The notes beneath the pieces were generated by a model. The model did no database searches, had not been told where the DNA came from, and saw nothing but the letters and a program-made list of their open reading frames with translations. Shown piece after piece: positions 7,731 through 16,844 of a stretch of DNA of 64,000 nt. The DNA comes from Sphingobacteriales bacterium. GTDB taxonomy: Bacteria > Bacteroidota > Bacteroidia > Chitinophagales > Chitinophagaceae. Every line of letters begins with the position of its first letter. Positions within the stretch are counted from its first letter, which is position 1. The position numbers and the translations under genes were made by a program. The stretch is taken from positions 1 to 64,000 of the forward strand of contig JACRLZ010000008.1 in the NCBI GenBank assembly GCA_016235125.1, given 5' to 3'.

Positions 7731-8171
7731 ATGCCAAACAACCAATTTAAAAAAGGGGAATTATACAGCTTTATTACCGGGAAAGCTTCTACAGCTATTG
7801 CCCGCCGGCTGCAAAAAAAATTCAATTCATCCGGGTTGAATCTGACCATTGAGCAATGGAGTGTGTTATATCATTTATGGAAGCAGGAAGGTATCAGTCA
7901 GCAGGAATTGTGTAATGCCACATTCCGGGATAAACCAAGCATTACAAGACTGGTAGATAATCTTGAAAGACTAAACTTGGTGAAAAGAGTGCCTTCTGAA
8001 AATGACCGGCGCATTAACCTGATATACTTAACCAAACCAGCACAAAAGTTGCAGGAGGAAACAATGGCTTTAGCTGAAGAAACATTAAATGAGGCCCTGG
8101 AAACAGTACCCACTGAAAAAGTGGATGTATGTAAAGAGGTTTTGCAAATAGTATACGATAACCTGAAATAA
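7731..8171 (+). CDS. MarR family transcriptional regulator
   Basis: 146 residues from ATG 7731 (MPNNQFKKGEL); the longer frame from 7680 would run through the promoter and operator. The winged helix is at about residues 35-100 (LTIEQWSVLYHLWKQEGISQQELCNATFRDKPSITRLVDNLERLNLVKRVPSENDRR), with dimerisation helices at both ends. It probably represses itself through the palindrome directly before its start codon. The acyl-CoA dehydrogenase gene follows, so the likely role is control of fatty-acid breakdown. The effector (acyl-CoA or a phenolic compound) is inferred only. Confidence 0.92.
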   Translation: MPNNQFKKGELYSFITGKASTAIARRLQKKFNSSGLNLTIEQWSVLYHLWKQEGISQQELCNATFRDKPSITRLVDNLERLNLVKRVPSENDRRINLIYLTKPAQKLQEETMALAEETLNEALETVPTEKVDVCKEVLQIVYDNLK

Positions 8172-8257
8172 TGGCCTCCTCAAACCCATCCGAAGAGGGT
8201 TTCTGGAGTCTCACAGAAACAGCGATCTTAAAAAATAAAAGCTTAAAAACCTTAGTT

Positions 8258-10051
8258 ATGAGTACTGAAACATTAAAAAAGAAAGTGCTGAAAGGTGGTG
8301 AATGGCTTATAAAAGAATCTTCTTCTTTTGAAACATTTACTCCCGAAGATTTCAGTGAGGAGCAATTGATGATAAAAGATATGTGTAATCAGTTTCTTGA
8401 TGCTGAGATCTATCCTATACTTGACAGGATTGACAATCTTGAACCCGGTTTGATGAAATCATTAGTGACAAAAGCTGGCGAACAGGGACTTTTGGCAACT
8501 TCTTTTCCGGAGGAATACGGTGGTCTTGGAAAAGATTTTGTTACATCAACAATAGTAAATGAATATCTGGGCGCAGGCCATTCTTTCTCGGTTGCCATCG
8601 CAGCGCATACAGGCATTGGCACATTACCTATTTTGTATTTCGGTACTCCGGAGCAAAAGCAAAAATATATTCCCAAACTTATAAGCGGCGAATGGGCCGG
8701 AGCATACGGTTTAACAGAGCCGAACAGCGGCAGCGATGCCTTAGGAGCTAAAACTACCGCCAATCTAAGTGCAGACGGAAAATATTATATCCTGAATGGT
8801 CAAAAGTGCTGGATAACCAACGGAGGTTTTGCCCAGGTGTATACTGTGTTTGCTAAAGTGGATGGCGATAAATTCACCGGATTTATTATTGAAAGGGGGA
8901 CCGAAGGATTTACACAAGGACCTGAAGAACATAAAATGGGTATTAAAGGCTCATCCACTGTTCAGTTATACTTTCAGGACTGCAAAGTACCGGTTGAAAA
9001 TGTATTGGGTGAAATAGGAAAAGGACACAAGATTGCGTTTAACATTCTCAACATTGGCCGTTTGAAATTAGCTGCTGCAGCTATCGGGGGTTCCAAAAAG
9101 GCTTTAAGCGAAACGGTGAGCTATGCAAAAACAAGGGAGCAATTCAAACAACCTATTTCCAACTTTGGCGCCATCAAGCACAAACTGGCAGAAATGGCCA
9201 TTCAGATATTTGTTGGTGAATCAGCTTTGTACAGAACAGCAAAATGGGTAGATGATAAGGAACATGAATTACTTGCTTCCGGTAAACCCTCTAATGAATC
9301 GCTTCTTGGTGGAGCCGAAGAATACGCCATTGAATGTGCCATGCTGAAAGTGTATGGCAGTGAAGCGCTGGATTATGTGGTGGATGAGGGAGTCCAGATT
9401 CATGGAGGTAATGGGTTCAGCGCAGAGTATAATATTTCAAGAGCTTATCGTGACAGCCGGATCAACCGGATTTATGAAGGAACAAATGAGATCAACCGGT
9501 TGCTCACACTTGATATGACATTAAAAAGGGCTATGGGCGGAAGACTGGACCTGATGGGACCTGCAATGGCAGTTCAAAAAGAACTGATGAGTATTCCTGA
9601 TTTTGGCAATGAGGATGAGGCGCCATTTGCAAAAGAAAAAAAGCAAATTGCCAATCTGAAAAAAGCTATCCTGATGGTGGCCGGAGCAGCTGTGCAAAAG
9701 CTGATGATGAAAATAGAAAATGAACAGGAGGTCCTGATGAATCTTGCAGATATGGCAATAGAAACATTTAATGCCGAAAGTGTTCTGCTGAGGGTAATGA
9801 AGATGGCTGATCAACGGGGAGAAGCAGCATGTCAGCATTATCTTGATATTATGCGTACATATTTGTATGACGCAGCAGACAAGGTCAATAAATCCGGGAA
9901 AGACGCTGTGAACTCATTTTCTGAGGGCGATGAACAAAAAATGATATTAATGGGATTGAAACGGTTTACAAAAGCAGAACCATTTAACAGCAAGGATGCA
10001 AGAAGGAGAATTGCTGATAAAATGATAGCCGAAGGAAAATACTGTTATTAA
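8258..10051 (+). CDS. Acyl-CoA dehydrogenase (long Bacteroidota type)
   Basis: 597 residues from ATG 8258 (MSTETLKKKVLKGGEWLIKE); an earlier ATG at 8171 overlaps the marR stop and adds unrelated sequence. Order of parts: helical N domain, FAD/substrate middle domain (AYGLTEPNSGSDALGAKTTA, CWITNGG), C-terminal helical domain with IHGGNGFSAEY and the catalytic base in YEGTNEINR (Glu near residue 407), then a 150-residue C-terminal extension common to this subfamily. It oxidises acyl-CoA to enoyl-CoA in beta-oxidation, passing electrons to ETF. It follows a MarR regulator. No hydratase or thiolase is nearby, unlike many related operons. Confidence 0.92.
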   Translation: MSTETLKKKVLKGGEWLIKESSSFETFTPEDFSEEQLMIKDMCNQFLDAEIYPILDRIDNLEPGLMKSLVTKAGEQGLLATSFPEEYGGLGKDFVTSTIVNEYLGAGHSFSVAIAAHTGIGTLPILYFGTPEQKQKYIPKLISGEWAGAYGLTEPNSGSDALGAKTTANLSADGKYYILNGQKCWITNGGFAQVYTVFAKVDGDKFTGFIIERGTEGFTQGPEEHKMGIKGSSTVQLYFQDCKVPVENVLGEIGKGHKIAFNILNIGRLKLAAAAIGGSKKALSETVSYAKTREQFKQPISNFGAIKHKLAEMAIQIFVGESALYRTAKWVDDKEHELLASGKPSNESLLGGAEEYAIECAMLKVYGSEALDYVVDEGVQIHGGNGFSAEYNISRAYRDSRINRIYEGTNEINRLLTLDMTLKRAMGGRLDLMGPAMAVQKELMSIPDFGNEDEAPFAKEKKQIANLKKAILMVAGAAVQKLMMKIENEQEVLMNLADMAIETFNAESVLLRVMKMADQRGEAACQHYLDIMRTYLYDAADKVNKSGKDAVNSFSEGDEQKMILMGLKRFTKAEPFNSKDARRRIADKMIAEGKYCY

Positions 10052-10860
10052 TTATTCCAGGGTTCTTTGTCGAAATCAAGCATAGGTGTTCCCCTGAACG
10101 GGCGGGAGGGACCGGCATCTTTATAAATAGCTGCCAGTTCTTTTCTGGCAATTTTTACTTCATTTAATTTTTGCACCCTCTTTCTTTCAATAATAATACC
10201 GGCAGTGATTAATAAAGATGAAAATGTTGTTACCAGAAAATAAATCAAAAAAGTATCTGCCACATGCTGTGTTTTAAAAATATAGTACATGATATAAATA
10301 ATAGAGTAGCATCCATAGGCAAAAACAAGAGATGCAGAAATGATTGCTTTCCCGGTTGCCTTTCCGTGCATGATGGTAATTTTGGATTGCCGTACAAAAA
10401 AATACAGGCAAAACCCTACAACAACGGCAAGTCCCGGTCCCATGATAATTGTAATCGCATCTACTGTAATCCCCTTCCAGGATATTACCGCAATTTCAAA
10501 AACAAGAAAACCAATAATAATTGCTTTCATTCTCCTGCTGAGCAATTGCGACGTACTGAAATAGGTAAGAAAAATAAGCATCAGCGGAGTGTCAAGGAGG
10601 TTATTTGCTATTCCCCAGTAATGCTGAATATCTTTTCCGGGATTGATATATTGTAAACTGAACAGATTATAAGTAAGAACTATCAGGTAATAAATAAGTA
10701 ATGCTGGAAAAGTTCTGTAACCGCCCAATCTCAATATCAAAATAAAAAAGACAGGTAAAAAAAGTGCGATAGAAGAAATCAGCCCCATGGTAGAATTCCA
10801 GGTCATATCTTTTGGATTTTCACAAGGATTTGGTTCGTTACATTGCCTGGTGCAATGCAT
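10048..10860 (-). CDS. Seven-helix integral membrane protein, function unknown
   Basis: 270 residues with about seven hydrophobic helices between residues 25 and 222, then a basic, helical cytoplasmic tail (ERKRVQKLNEVKIARKELAAIYKD) and a polar end. The layout resembles 7TM sensory-type membrane proteins but no domain is recognised. The first 18 residues are Cys-rich (MHCTRQCNEPNPCENP); a second start, ATG at 10806 (MTWNST), would remove them. The 3' end overlaps the convergent dehydrogenase stop by 4 bases. Confidence 0.7.
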   Translation of the reverse strand: MHCTRQCNEPNPCENPKDMTWNSTMGLISSIALFLPVFFILILRLGGYRTFPALLIYYLIVLTYNLFSLQYINPGKDIQHYWGIANNLLDTPLMLIFLTYFSTSQLLSRRMKAIIIGFLVFEIAVISWKGITVDAITIIMGPGLAVVVGFCLYFFVRQSKITIMHGKATGKAIISASLVFAYGCYSIIYIMYYIFKTQHVADTFLIYFLVTTFSSLLITAGIIIERKRVQKLNEVKIARKELAAIYKDAGPSRPFRGTPMLDFDKEPWNN

Positions 10861-10992
10861 ACAATATTAACGAGAGTTATTTGCGTATAGTACCTCTTTA
10901 TAAGGGTTTATACCAAAATTCAGTAAAACCGTCTTGTCTCTCCGTAATATTACTGAAATCGGGTATGAGGGTTTTTGTGTTATCTTTCTGAG

Positions 10993-12168
10993 ATGTTACG
11001 ATTGATCTTTTTTTTAAGTGTTTTCACTTATTTCTCTGCACCTGCTCAACTAAACGTAAGCGATACGAATAAATTTATTATGGGTAAAACCGCCGGCTCA
11101 CTTCCTTATCTTGAATATGGACTGGGTGAAGATCGCCTGGGCGGAGCAAAAATGACTTACTTAGACACAGCTGTGGTTATAAAAGTAGTCGACAGTACTA
11201 TTATCAATTATAAAATTCAATTGTCAAAAAATCACTTTGCGTATTTGCCGAAGTCAAATTTTTTTAGAGATAGTACCATACTATCCAAACCCTATTATCT
11301 CACCAATAGCTGGCTGGTAAATGGGAATGATAGTGCTGACTTTGTATCAATAACCCTCGATGAAAAACTCCCTTACAGAAGCATTCAGCAAATTAATCCT
11401 TCCCGAATTGTAGTGGATATTTTTGGCGCTACAAGCAATACCAATTGGATAACTCAACGTTCAACGGCCAGGGAAATAAAAAATGCTTACTATGAGCAAA
11501 CAGAAGATGATGTATTCCGGATAATCATTGAATTAACTCATTCCCAACACTGGGGTTACAGTATTTTTTACAGGGATAAAAAATTGATTATTAAAATAAA
11601 AAGGCAACCCGAGCACCTGAATCTTCAAAGGCTTAAAATTGCCATTGATGCCGGGCATGGTGGGGAGAATGATGGAGCAAAAGGAGCTACTACCGGTATT
11701 CTGGAAAAAAATTACACCCTGCTTATGGCTAAGGAACTCGAAAGGGAACTGGCAATGCAAAAGGCCAATGTGTTTATGACAAGAAGCAAAGACACTTCTC
11801 TCAGTATGATTGAAAGAACGGAATTGTTAAAAAAAGAAAACCCCGATTTCCTGATCAGCATACATTTGAATTCTTCAGTGAGAGATAGTATAAAGGGAGT
11901 AAGCACTTATTATCGTTATATCGGTTTCCGGGCTTTATCACAATATATCCTGCAAAGCATGGTTCAGCTTGGTCTGAATGAATTTGGGAATGTCGGCAAT
12001 TTTAATTTTTCGCTTAATGGCCCCACTGATTATCCGAATTGCCTGGTGGAGGTAGCTTTCTTAAGCAATAAAGAAGATGAACAATTAATCCTGGATCCGG
12101 AATTTCATAAAGCGGTAGCCTGCCAGATCATTGATGGAATTAAAAGGTGGCTGGATTCCTGTAAATGA
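10993..12168 (+). CDS. N-acetylmuramoyl-L-alanine amidase with AMIN-like domain
   Basis: 391 residues from ATG 10993, which begins a signal peptide (MLRLIFFLSVFTYFSAPAQ). Residues about 100-200 form an AMIN-like domain (FVSITLDEKLPYRSIQQINPSRIVVDIFG). Residues 213-390 are Amidase_3, with zinc ligands in DAGHGG, LEKNYT and SIHLN and the catalytic Glu in CLVEVAFLSN. It cleaves the stem peptide from MurNAc in the periplasm during cell separation. A -7-like box TATCTTTC (10981-10988) lies 4 bases before this ATG. It converges on the cytochrome gene, with 1 base between the stops. Confidence 0.9.
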   Translation: MLRLIFFLSVFTYFSAPAQLNVSDTNKFIMGKTAGSLPYLEYGLGEDRLGGAKMTYLDTAVVIKVVDSTIINYKIQLSKNHFAYLPKSNFFRDSTILSKPYYLTNSWLVNGNDSADFVSITLDEKLPYRSIQQINPSRIVVDIFGATSNTNWITQRSTAREIKNAYYEQTEDDVFRIIIELTHSQHWGYSIFYRDKKLIIKIKRQPEHLNLQRLKIAIDAGHGGENDGAKGATTGILEKNYTLLMAKELERELAMQKANVFMTRSKDTSLSMIERTELLKKENPDFLISIHLNSSVRDSIKGVSTYYRYIGFRALSQYILQSMVQLGLNEFGNVGNFNFSLNGPTDYPNCLVEVAFLSNKEDEQLILDPEFHKAVACQIIDGIKRWLDSCK

Positions 12169-12169
12169 C

Positions 12170-12577
12170 TTATTCATGAGGCATGGGCTGGCCCCGATGG
12201 CAGGTTATACAGGTGACTGTATGCAGGTATTCGGGCCGTTGGGTGGTATCGAAATAAAAATAGGTTTTATTAATATCAATAACCATTCGCATCATATCCC
12301 TTGCATTTTCTTTCATTGGATTTTTGTCTGATGCAAAATCAAGACTGTCTTTAGAGCCAAAAATTAAACTGTTAGCAGGTTGATGACAAAATTTGCAATC
12401 AACCCCAAGGGCTGCATTATAAGAGAGCATAATGCTGTCAAGCTTTTTATCGCTGATATCTTTAGGGAGTACCTGGAGGTTTCTTTCTTTGTTGTAAGGG
12501 TGGCGTACAGCGGCAACGCCAAGCCATACAAAGATTAAAAGGGCAGCATATACAAGCAATTTATTTTTTTGCAACAT
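12170..12577 (-). CDS. Small dihaem c-type cytochrome, membrane-anchored
   Basis: 135 residues. One N-terminal transmembrane anchor (residues 7-24) is followed by a periplasmic domain with two haem sites, CKFCH (61-65) and CITCH (123-127). The spacing and the segments DSIMLSYNAALGVDCKFCH and VTCITCHRGQPMP resemble the C-terminal part of photosynthetic reaction-centre cytochrome subunits (PF02276), which has expanded in non-phototrophic Bacteroidota as small electron carriers. Partner enzymes are not evident next to it. Confidence 0.85.
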   Translation of the reverse strand: MLQKNKLLVYAALLIFVWLGVAAVRHPYNKERNLQVLPKDISDKKLDSIMLSYNAALGVDCKFCHQPANSLIFGSKDSLDFASDKNPMKENARDMMRMVIDINKTYFYFDTTQRPEYLHTVTCITCHRGQPMPHE

Positions 12578-12745
12578 GATTTACTGACGGTTTTTTGTTT
12601 CTTATGGTGGCTTCGCTATTAAATTATTGTCGTTTTAACAGCCGCCTGTTTTCACAGTATTGAAAATACAGAATCCTCTCTATTTATCTCTCAGTAAGTG
12701 ATGAAAGGGAATGTTTTCTACATTTGATGACCTAAAATTTATACC

Positions 12746-13096
12746 ATGAGTACTTTAGTTAAAGAATTTAATGATTATCGTTCCAGAATGAATGAAGTGA
12801 TCCTTAGCAAGAATAATCTTGTAATCAAACGCCTCTGGAACCTTGATACCAATACCTATGCTGCCGGAGCGCTGAATGTAAAAACGAAAGAATTACTGGG
12901 ACTGGTTGCCAGCATGGTGCTTCGCTGTGACGATTGTATAAAATATCATCTGGGAAAATCCCATGAATTAGGGGTGAGTACGGAAGAAATGTATGAGGTA
13001 TTTGCTGTGGCTAATATTGTTGGCGGAACAATAGTCATTCCTCATACCCGCAGGGCAGCTGAATTTTGGGAAGAACTGACAGAAATCAATCAATAA
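12746..13096 (+). CDS. Carboxymuconolactone decarboxylase / AhpD-like protein
   Basis: 116 residues, with the CMD fold. The AhpD-type redox motif CDDC is at residues 61-64 with His68, in LVASMVLRCDDCIKYHLGKSHELGVS. Members either reduce peroxiredoxin partners or act on lactones; the CxxC and His favour a thiol-dependent peroxidase or disulfide role. A -7 box TACATTTG (12719-12726) lies upstream. It precedes korB by about 40 bases on the same strand. Confidence 0.88.
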   Translation: MSTLVKEFNDYRSRMNEVILSKNNLVIKRLWNLDTNTYAAGALNVKTKELLGLVASMVLRCDDCIKYHLGKSHELGVSTEEMYEVFAVANIVGGTIVIPHTRRAAEFWEELTEINQ

Positions 13097-13139
13097 ACAA
13101 GGCCCGGATTCATTAAATTTGCAGCCAATTCTGAATTGT

Positions 13140-14168
13140 ATGAGTGAAGTGACAACAGCCCCGGCCCTGACAGCCAAAGATTTTGCAACCGACCAGGAAG
13201 TTCGTTGGTGCCCCGGATGTGGCGATTATTCCATTCTTGCCCAGGTGCAGAAGGTGATGCCTACATTGGGAATTCCAAGAGAAAATATTGTGATCATATC
13301 CGGAATTGGCTGCAGCAGCCGGTTCCCGTATTATATGAATACTTATGGGATGCATTCGATCCACGGAAGGGCAACTGCTGTGGCTTGCGGTTTAAAAGCA
13401 TCAAGACCTGAACTGAGTGTATGGATTGTTACAGGTGATGGCGATGGATTAAGTATCGGGGGTAATCATACTATCCATTTATTGCGCAGAAATTTTGACG
13501 TAAATATCTTGTTGTTCAATAACCAGATTTATGGCTTGACAAAAGGACAGTATTCCCCTACATCAGAAGAACATAAAATCACCAAGTCAACACCGTTTGG
13601 TAGCATTGACCATCCTTTTAACCCGTTAGCTCTGGCATTGGGAGCGGATGCAACATTTGTGGCCAGGACAATGGACCGTGACCCCAAACATCTGCAGGCC
13701 ATGTTGCTAAGAGCCAATGGGCATAAAGGAGCATCATTTTTGGAGATATATCAGAACTGCAACATCTTTAATGACGGGGCTTTTGAGATTTTTACTGAAA
13801 AAGGAACCAAGGGCCAGGAAACATTATTTCTTGAACAGGATAAACCTTTAGTGTTTGGCCCCAATGCTGATAAAGGAATTAAGCTGGACGGCTTTACACC
13901 CAAAGTAATCAGCTTTAGCGATGGCTTCAGTGCCGATGACTGCTGGGTTCATGATGAATTTGATATGTACAAGGCGCAGATACTTGTCCGCATATTTGAT
14001 GATCCGAAAATGGAAGGACACTTGCCAAGACCTTTTGGGGTGTTTTATCAGACCGACAGACCCTGCTATGAAGATGCCATGGCAATGCAGATTGATGAAG
14101 CAAAGGCAAAAAAACCTGCTGACCTGGATAAATTGCTGCGGGGTAATGAAGTATGGGTAATTAATTAA
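13140..14168 (+). CDS. korB: 2-oxoacid:ferredoxin oxidoreductase, beta subunit
   Basis: 342 residues from ATG 13140 (MSEVTTAPALTAKD). The beta subunit binds thiamine diphosphate and a 4Fe4S cluster. Cys residues occur in RWCPGCGDYS and GIGCSSRFPYY, and the ThDP/Mg motif is GDGDGLSIGGNH with NNQIYGLTKGQYSPTS after it. It forms acyl-CoA and reduced ferredoxin from 2-oxoacids, probably 2-oxoglutarate or branched-chain acids. In most Bacteroidota the alpha/gamma subunit (korA) lies directly upstream; here the upstream gene is the AhpD-like protein and no korA is in the window. A -7 box TAAATTTG (13114-13121) suggests its own promoter. Confidence 0.92.
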   Translation: MSEVTTAPALTAKDFATDQEVRWCPGCGDYSILAQVQKVMPTLGIPRENIVIISGIGCSSRFPYYMNTYGMHSIHGRATAVACGLKASRPELSVWIVTGDGDGLSIGGNHTIHLLRRNFDVNILLFNNQIYGLTKGQYSPTSEEHKITKSTPFGSIDHPFNPLALALGADATFVARTMDRDPKHLQAMLLRANGHKGASFLEIYQNCNIFNDGAFEIFTEKGTKGQETLFLEQDKPLVFGPNADKGIKLDGFTPKVISFSDGFSADDCWVHDEFDMYKAQILVRIFDDPKMEGHLPRPFGVFYQTDRPCYEDAMAMQIDEAKAKKPADLDKLLRGNEVWVIN

Positions 14169-15046
14169 CCGGCAACTGTTAATTCCCTTTCTGCATTAGC
14201 AAATACTCTTTTCTCCTTTCTTTTATACCACCACCCGGGGGCTGTTTTTTTCATGACAGTGTCAATGCTGCGCATTCCAAATAAATTCCAAACACCTTTT
14301 AATTTACCACTCAATGAGGGTAGCATGGATCGGAGGCTCATGGCGAATCCGCTTTCAAGATATTCCATATGATGCCAATAGCCTGATGGCATGAAAAGAG
14401 TATCTCCATGTTCCAGAATAAAGTCAAACCCCTCAGCCAGTTTTAAAGCAGGAAATTCTTCATAATTCACTTTTCCTTCTTCATAATAATTAGAAAAATC
14501 TGCAAGACTCAACACTTCAAAAGGTTTTCTGTATAGTTTATGTTGTTCTTTAAAAGGAAACATCAACACTCTTTTTCTTCCTGCAAATTGGGTATGAAAA
14601 ATATGTGAGAGATCAATATCAAAATGCATATGTGTTATACTTCCGGCACCACCCGTAAAAAGCATCGGGTATTTTTTTAAAAAGCCCTTCATAAGATGCT
14701 CGGGCCATGTAAAATCATTTACTAATTGAGGAGCATGATCCATAATATTGAAAAGAAAAATGCGCCAGGCAGCCGGACCTTTTCGGATCATGTCAATATA
14801 TTCACCAAAAGTTTTATAGTCATCGGCTCTGTTGACCGGTGTATAGGCATCGCTTTTTTCATTGTGATAAAGCGGCACTTTCTGATCTCCGACCAGTTGT
14901 TTGAAATAATCCCAGTTCCATTTTGTATAGGCGGGCCAGTCATGTGATAATTTTTTGATCACTACAGGCACACCAGGTTCATAATAGTTTTTGCGAAACT
15001 CTTCCGGATCAATTGTATCAAAAGTAGCTACCGGCCTTAACTGCAT
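14165..15046 (-). CDS. Cupin / JmjC-like Fe(II) 2-oxoglutarate oxygenase
   Basis: 293 residues from ATG 15046 (MQLRPVATFD); the longer frame to 15166 runs through the terminator of the upstream gene. The cupin_8 (JmjC-like) core has the metal motif HMHFD (His141 and Asp143; His139 nearby) and the later GDTLFMPSGYWHHMEYL with the second-strand His. Such enzymes hydroxylate protein side chains or RNA-linked targets; the substrate is unknown. It overlaps the convergent korB stop by 4 bases. Confidence 0.85.
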   Translation of the reverse strand: MQLRPVATFDTIDPEEFRKNYYEPGVPVVIKKLSHDWPAYTKWNWDYFKQLVGDQKVPLYHNEKSDAYTPVNRADDYKTFGEYIDMIRKGPAAWRIFLFNIMDHAPQLVNDFTWPEHLMKGFLKKYPMLFTGGAGSITHMHFDIDLSHIFHTQFAGRKRVLMFPFKEQHKLYRKPFEVLSLADFSNYYEEGKVNYEEFPALKLAEGFDFILEHGDTLFMPSGYWHHMEYLESGFAMSLRSMLPSLSGKLKGVWNLFGMRSIDTVMKKTAPGWWYKRKEKRVFANAERELTVAG

Positions 15047-15123
15047 GATTCCATTTTTCACAAAGATAAAGGGCAGAAAAAAACAGCAATTACCGGACAA
15101 ATATTTATCGGGCTGTTCAAAAT

Positions 15124-15154
15124 AAAAAAGCACCGCTTTTATAAGCGATGCTTT
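15124..15154 (-). terminator. Intrinsic terminator of the 101-residue secreted protein gene
   Basis: Minus strand: AAAGCATCGCTT (15154-15143) pairs with AAGCGGTGCTTT (15138-15127), with one G-U pair, followed by T residues to 15124. It lies about 40 bases past the stop at 15195. Confidence 0.75.
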
Positions 15155-15194
15155 ACATTCCATCACGGATTCTTATGTATGGTGGTTTGTTTTA

Positions 15195-15500
15195 TTATAT
15201 CACCCTGCGGCGGCCATTGTGCCTGAAACGAAACAGATCTCTGCGGCCTTCACATTTTGCTTTTCTGAGTTTTCTGCGTTCAAAAGGAGTCACTACACCA
15301 TCACGGGTTGCTCTGCGTTTCATTGTCTGGTAACGAACAACATCTTTACGCAATTCAAATTTTTCAGATCTTGTCAGTTGGCCATTATTATAACCTCTTT
15401 GTACACGATATTTACGGAACTGACTGCCGGGGCCTGCCTGTGCGGATGCGGCGGCGCTTAATACTATCAGGACAAGGCTTAATGCTAATATCTTTTTCAT
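15195..15500 (-). CDS. Small basic secreted protein, unknown function
   Basis: 101 residues with a clear signal peptide (MKKILALSLVLIVLSAAASAQA, cleavage after AQA). The mature part of about 80 residues is very basic (about one third Arg/Lys), with RRATRDGVVTPFERRKLRKAK, and predicted helical. I recognise no domain; similar short Arg-rich secreted proteins are common in Chitinophagaceae. It might bind nucleic acid or LPS phosphate, but that is a guess. A terminator follows at 15124-15154. Confidence 0.75.
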   Translation of the reverse strand: MKKILALSLVLIVLSAAASAQAGPGSQFRKYRVQRGYNNGQLTRSEKFELRKDVVRYQTMKRRATRDGVVTPFERRKLRKAKCEGRRDLFRFRHNGRRRVI

Positions 15501-15583
15501 ACGTCTGTTTTTATTAATTTAAAAGTTGCAGATAGGACAAAAGAGTTGCCCCGGAGTTTAATGCAGCATGAGCCTTTTTGAAC

Positions 15584-16177
15584 TCAGAATAGCTCAGTTT
15601 GTATGGAATAAAGGCGAAAACTTCTGCGATGATACTTGCAAAGCCCATGCTGCTCAATAGCATTACGGTGTTCAGGTGTGCCATAACCTTTATTAGTATC
15701 CCAGCCGTAATGAGGAAATTCCCCATGCATTTGTTTCATATATTCATCCCGGTAGGTTTTGGCCAGAATGCTGGCTGCAGCAATAGAGGAAAATCTTTCA
15801 TCGCCTTTAACAAAACATTGGTGAGGAATTTTTTTATAGCGGATAAAACGGTTCCCGTCGATCAAAAGAAGCCCCGGTTTTTGGGAGAGTTTATCCAATG
15901 CAAGGTGCATGGCTTTAAACGAGGCCTTCAGAATATTTATCCTGTCAATTTCTTCATTATCTATGCTGGCAACAGCATATGAAACGGCTTCGGCTTCTAT
16001 AACCCTTCTTAACTCGTCCCTGTTTTTTTCACTTACCTGTTTGGAATCATTCAACAAAGGATGAAAAAAATCTTTGGGTAAAATAACAGAAGCAGCAAAG
16101 ACAGGTCCGGCAAGGCAACCCCTGCCTGCCTCATCACAACCGGCTTCAGTCAGCTTATCCTGGAAAAAAAGTTGCAA
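15584..16177 (-). CDS. rnhB: Ribonuclease HII
   Basis: 197 residues, the normal length. RNase HII cuts the RNA strand of RNA-DNA hybrids and removes single ribonucleotides from DNA. Active-site residues: Asp/Glu in AGCDEAGRGCLAGP, Asp in LLIDGNRF, and later AAASILAKTYRDEYM. No ATG is available upstream; the frame begins with TTG at 16177. A -7 box TACTTTTG lies about 13 bases before it, so TTG is the likely start. It is divergent from the yeeE gene. Confidence 0.93.
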   Translation of the reverse strand: MQLFFQDKLTEAGCDEAGRGCLAGPVFAASVILPKDFFHPLLNDSKQVSEKNRDELRRVIEAEAVSYAVASIDNEEIDRINILKASFKAMHLALDKLSQKPGLLLIDGNRFIRYKKIPHQCFVKGDERFSSIAAASILAKTYRDEYMKQMHGEFPHYGWDTNKGYGTPEHRNAIEQHGLCKYHRRSFRLYSIQTELF

Positions 16178-16280
16178 CAGGTATTTTTTTCAAAAGTAGG
16201 GTGTTTGGTTTTTTCCGTATATAACATTTACAAACATCCTGATTCAGTAAATTCGCACAAGATTCAAAAACAAACCAACA

Positions 16281-16841
16281 ATGCATTCAATCCAGCAACC
16301 CTGGCCCTGGTATGTGGCCGGCCCCCTTATCGGACTGATGGTTCCCCTGCTTTTATTTATGGGGAATAAAACATTTGGAGTATCCTCATCACTCAGACAT
16401 TTATGTGCTGCCTGTTTTCCCTTTGATATTTCTTTTTTTAAATACCAATGGAAAAAGGAAATATGGAACCTCGTTTTTGTAGCAGGGATTGTATTGGGGG
16501 CATGGCTGAGTTATCAGTTTCTATCGGATCAGCAGCCCGTTCAGGTAAATTCAAAATTGGCAAATGAACTTTCCGGTTATCGCATCAGCGATTATAGCCA
16601 TCTTGCTCCGGCAGAAATATTTAACTGGAACAACCTGCTTACTGTGAAAGGTCTGTTGTTTATGGTAGCAGGAGGATTTCTGGTGGGTTTCGGTACCCGC
16701 TATGCCGGCGGATGCACATCGGGGCATTCCATTGCAGGTTTATCAAACCTGCAATGGCCGTCGCTGGTAGCAACGATTTGTTTTATGGCCGGCGGATTTA
16801 TTATGGCCAATTTTATTCTTCCTTACTTACTAAAACTTTGA
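16281..16841 (+). CDS. YeeE/YedE family membrane protein, first half-transporter
   Basis: 186 residues with about four transmembrane helices and the family motif VGFGTRYAGGCTSGHSIAGLSNLQWPS (conserved Cys in GGCTSGH). An additional Cys pair is in LRHLCAACFPFD. YeeE imports thiosulfate in Gram-negative bacteria; in Bacteroidota it is often split into two genes. The second half follows after 3 bases, then a TsdA-like cytochrome, so a sulfur role is well supported by context. A -7-like TAAATTCG lies about 30 bases upstream. Confidence 0.88.
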   Translation: MHSIQQPWPWYVAGPLIGLMVPLLLFMGNKTFGVSSSLRHLCAACFPFDISFFKYQWKKEIWNLVFVAGIVLGAWLSYQFLSDQQPVQVNSKLANELSGYRISDYSHLAPAEIFNWNNLLTVKGLLFMVAGGFLVGFGTRYAGGCTSGHSIAGLSNLQWPSLVATICFMAGGFIMANFILPYLLKL

Positions 16842-16844
16842 TCA

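Noticed and set aside
8171..8257. Upstream extension of the acyl-CoA dehydrogenase
   Set aside because: Starts on the marR stop and does not resemble the family N-terminus; ATG 8258 gives the usual length.
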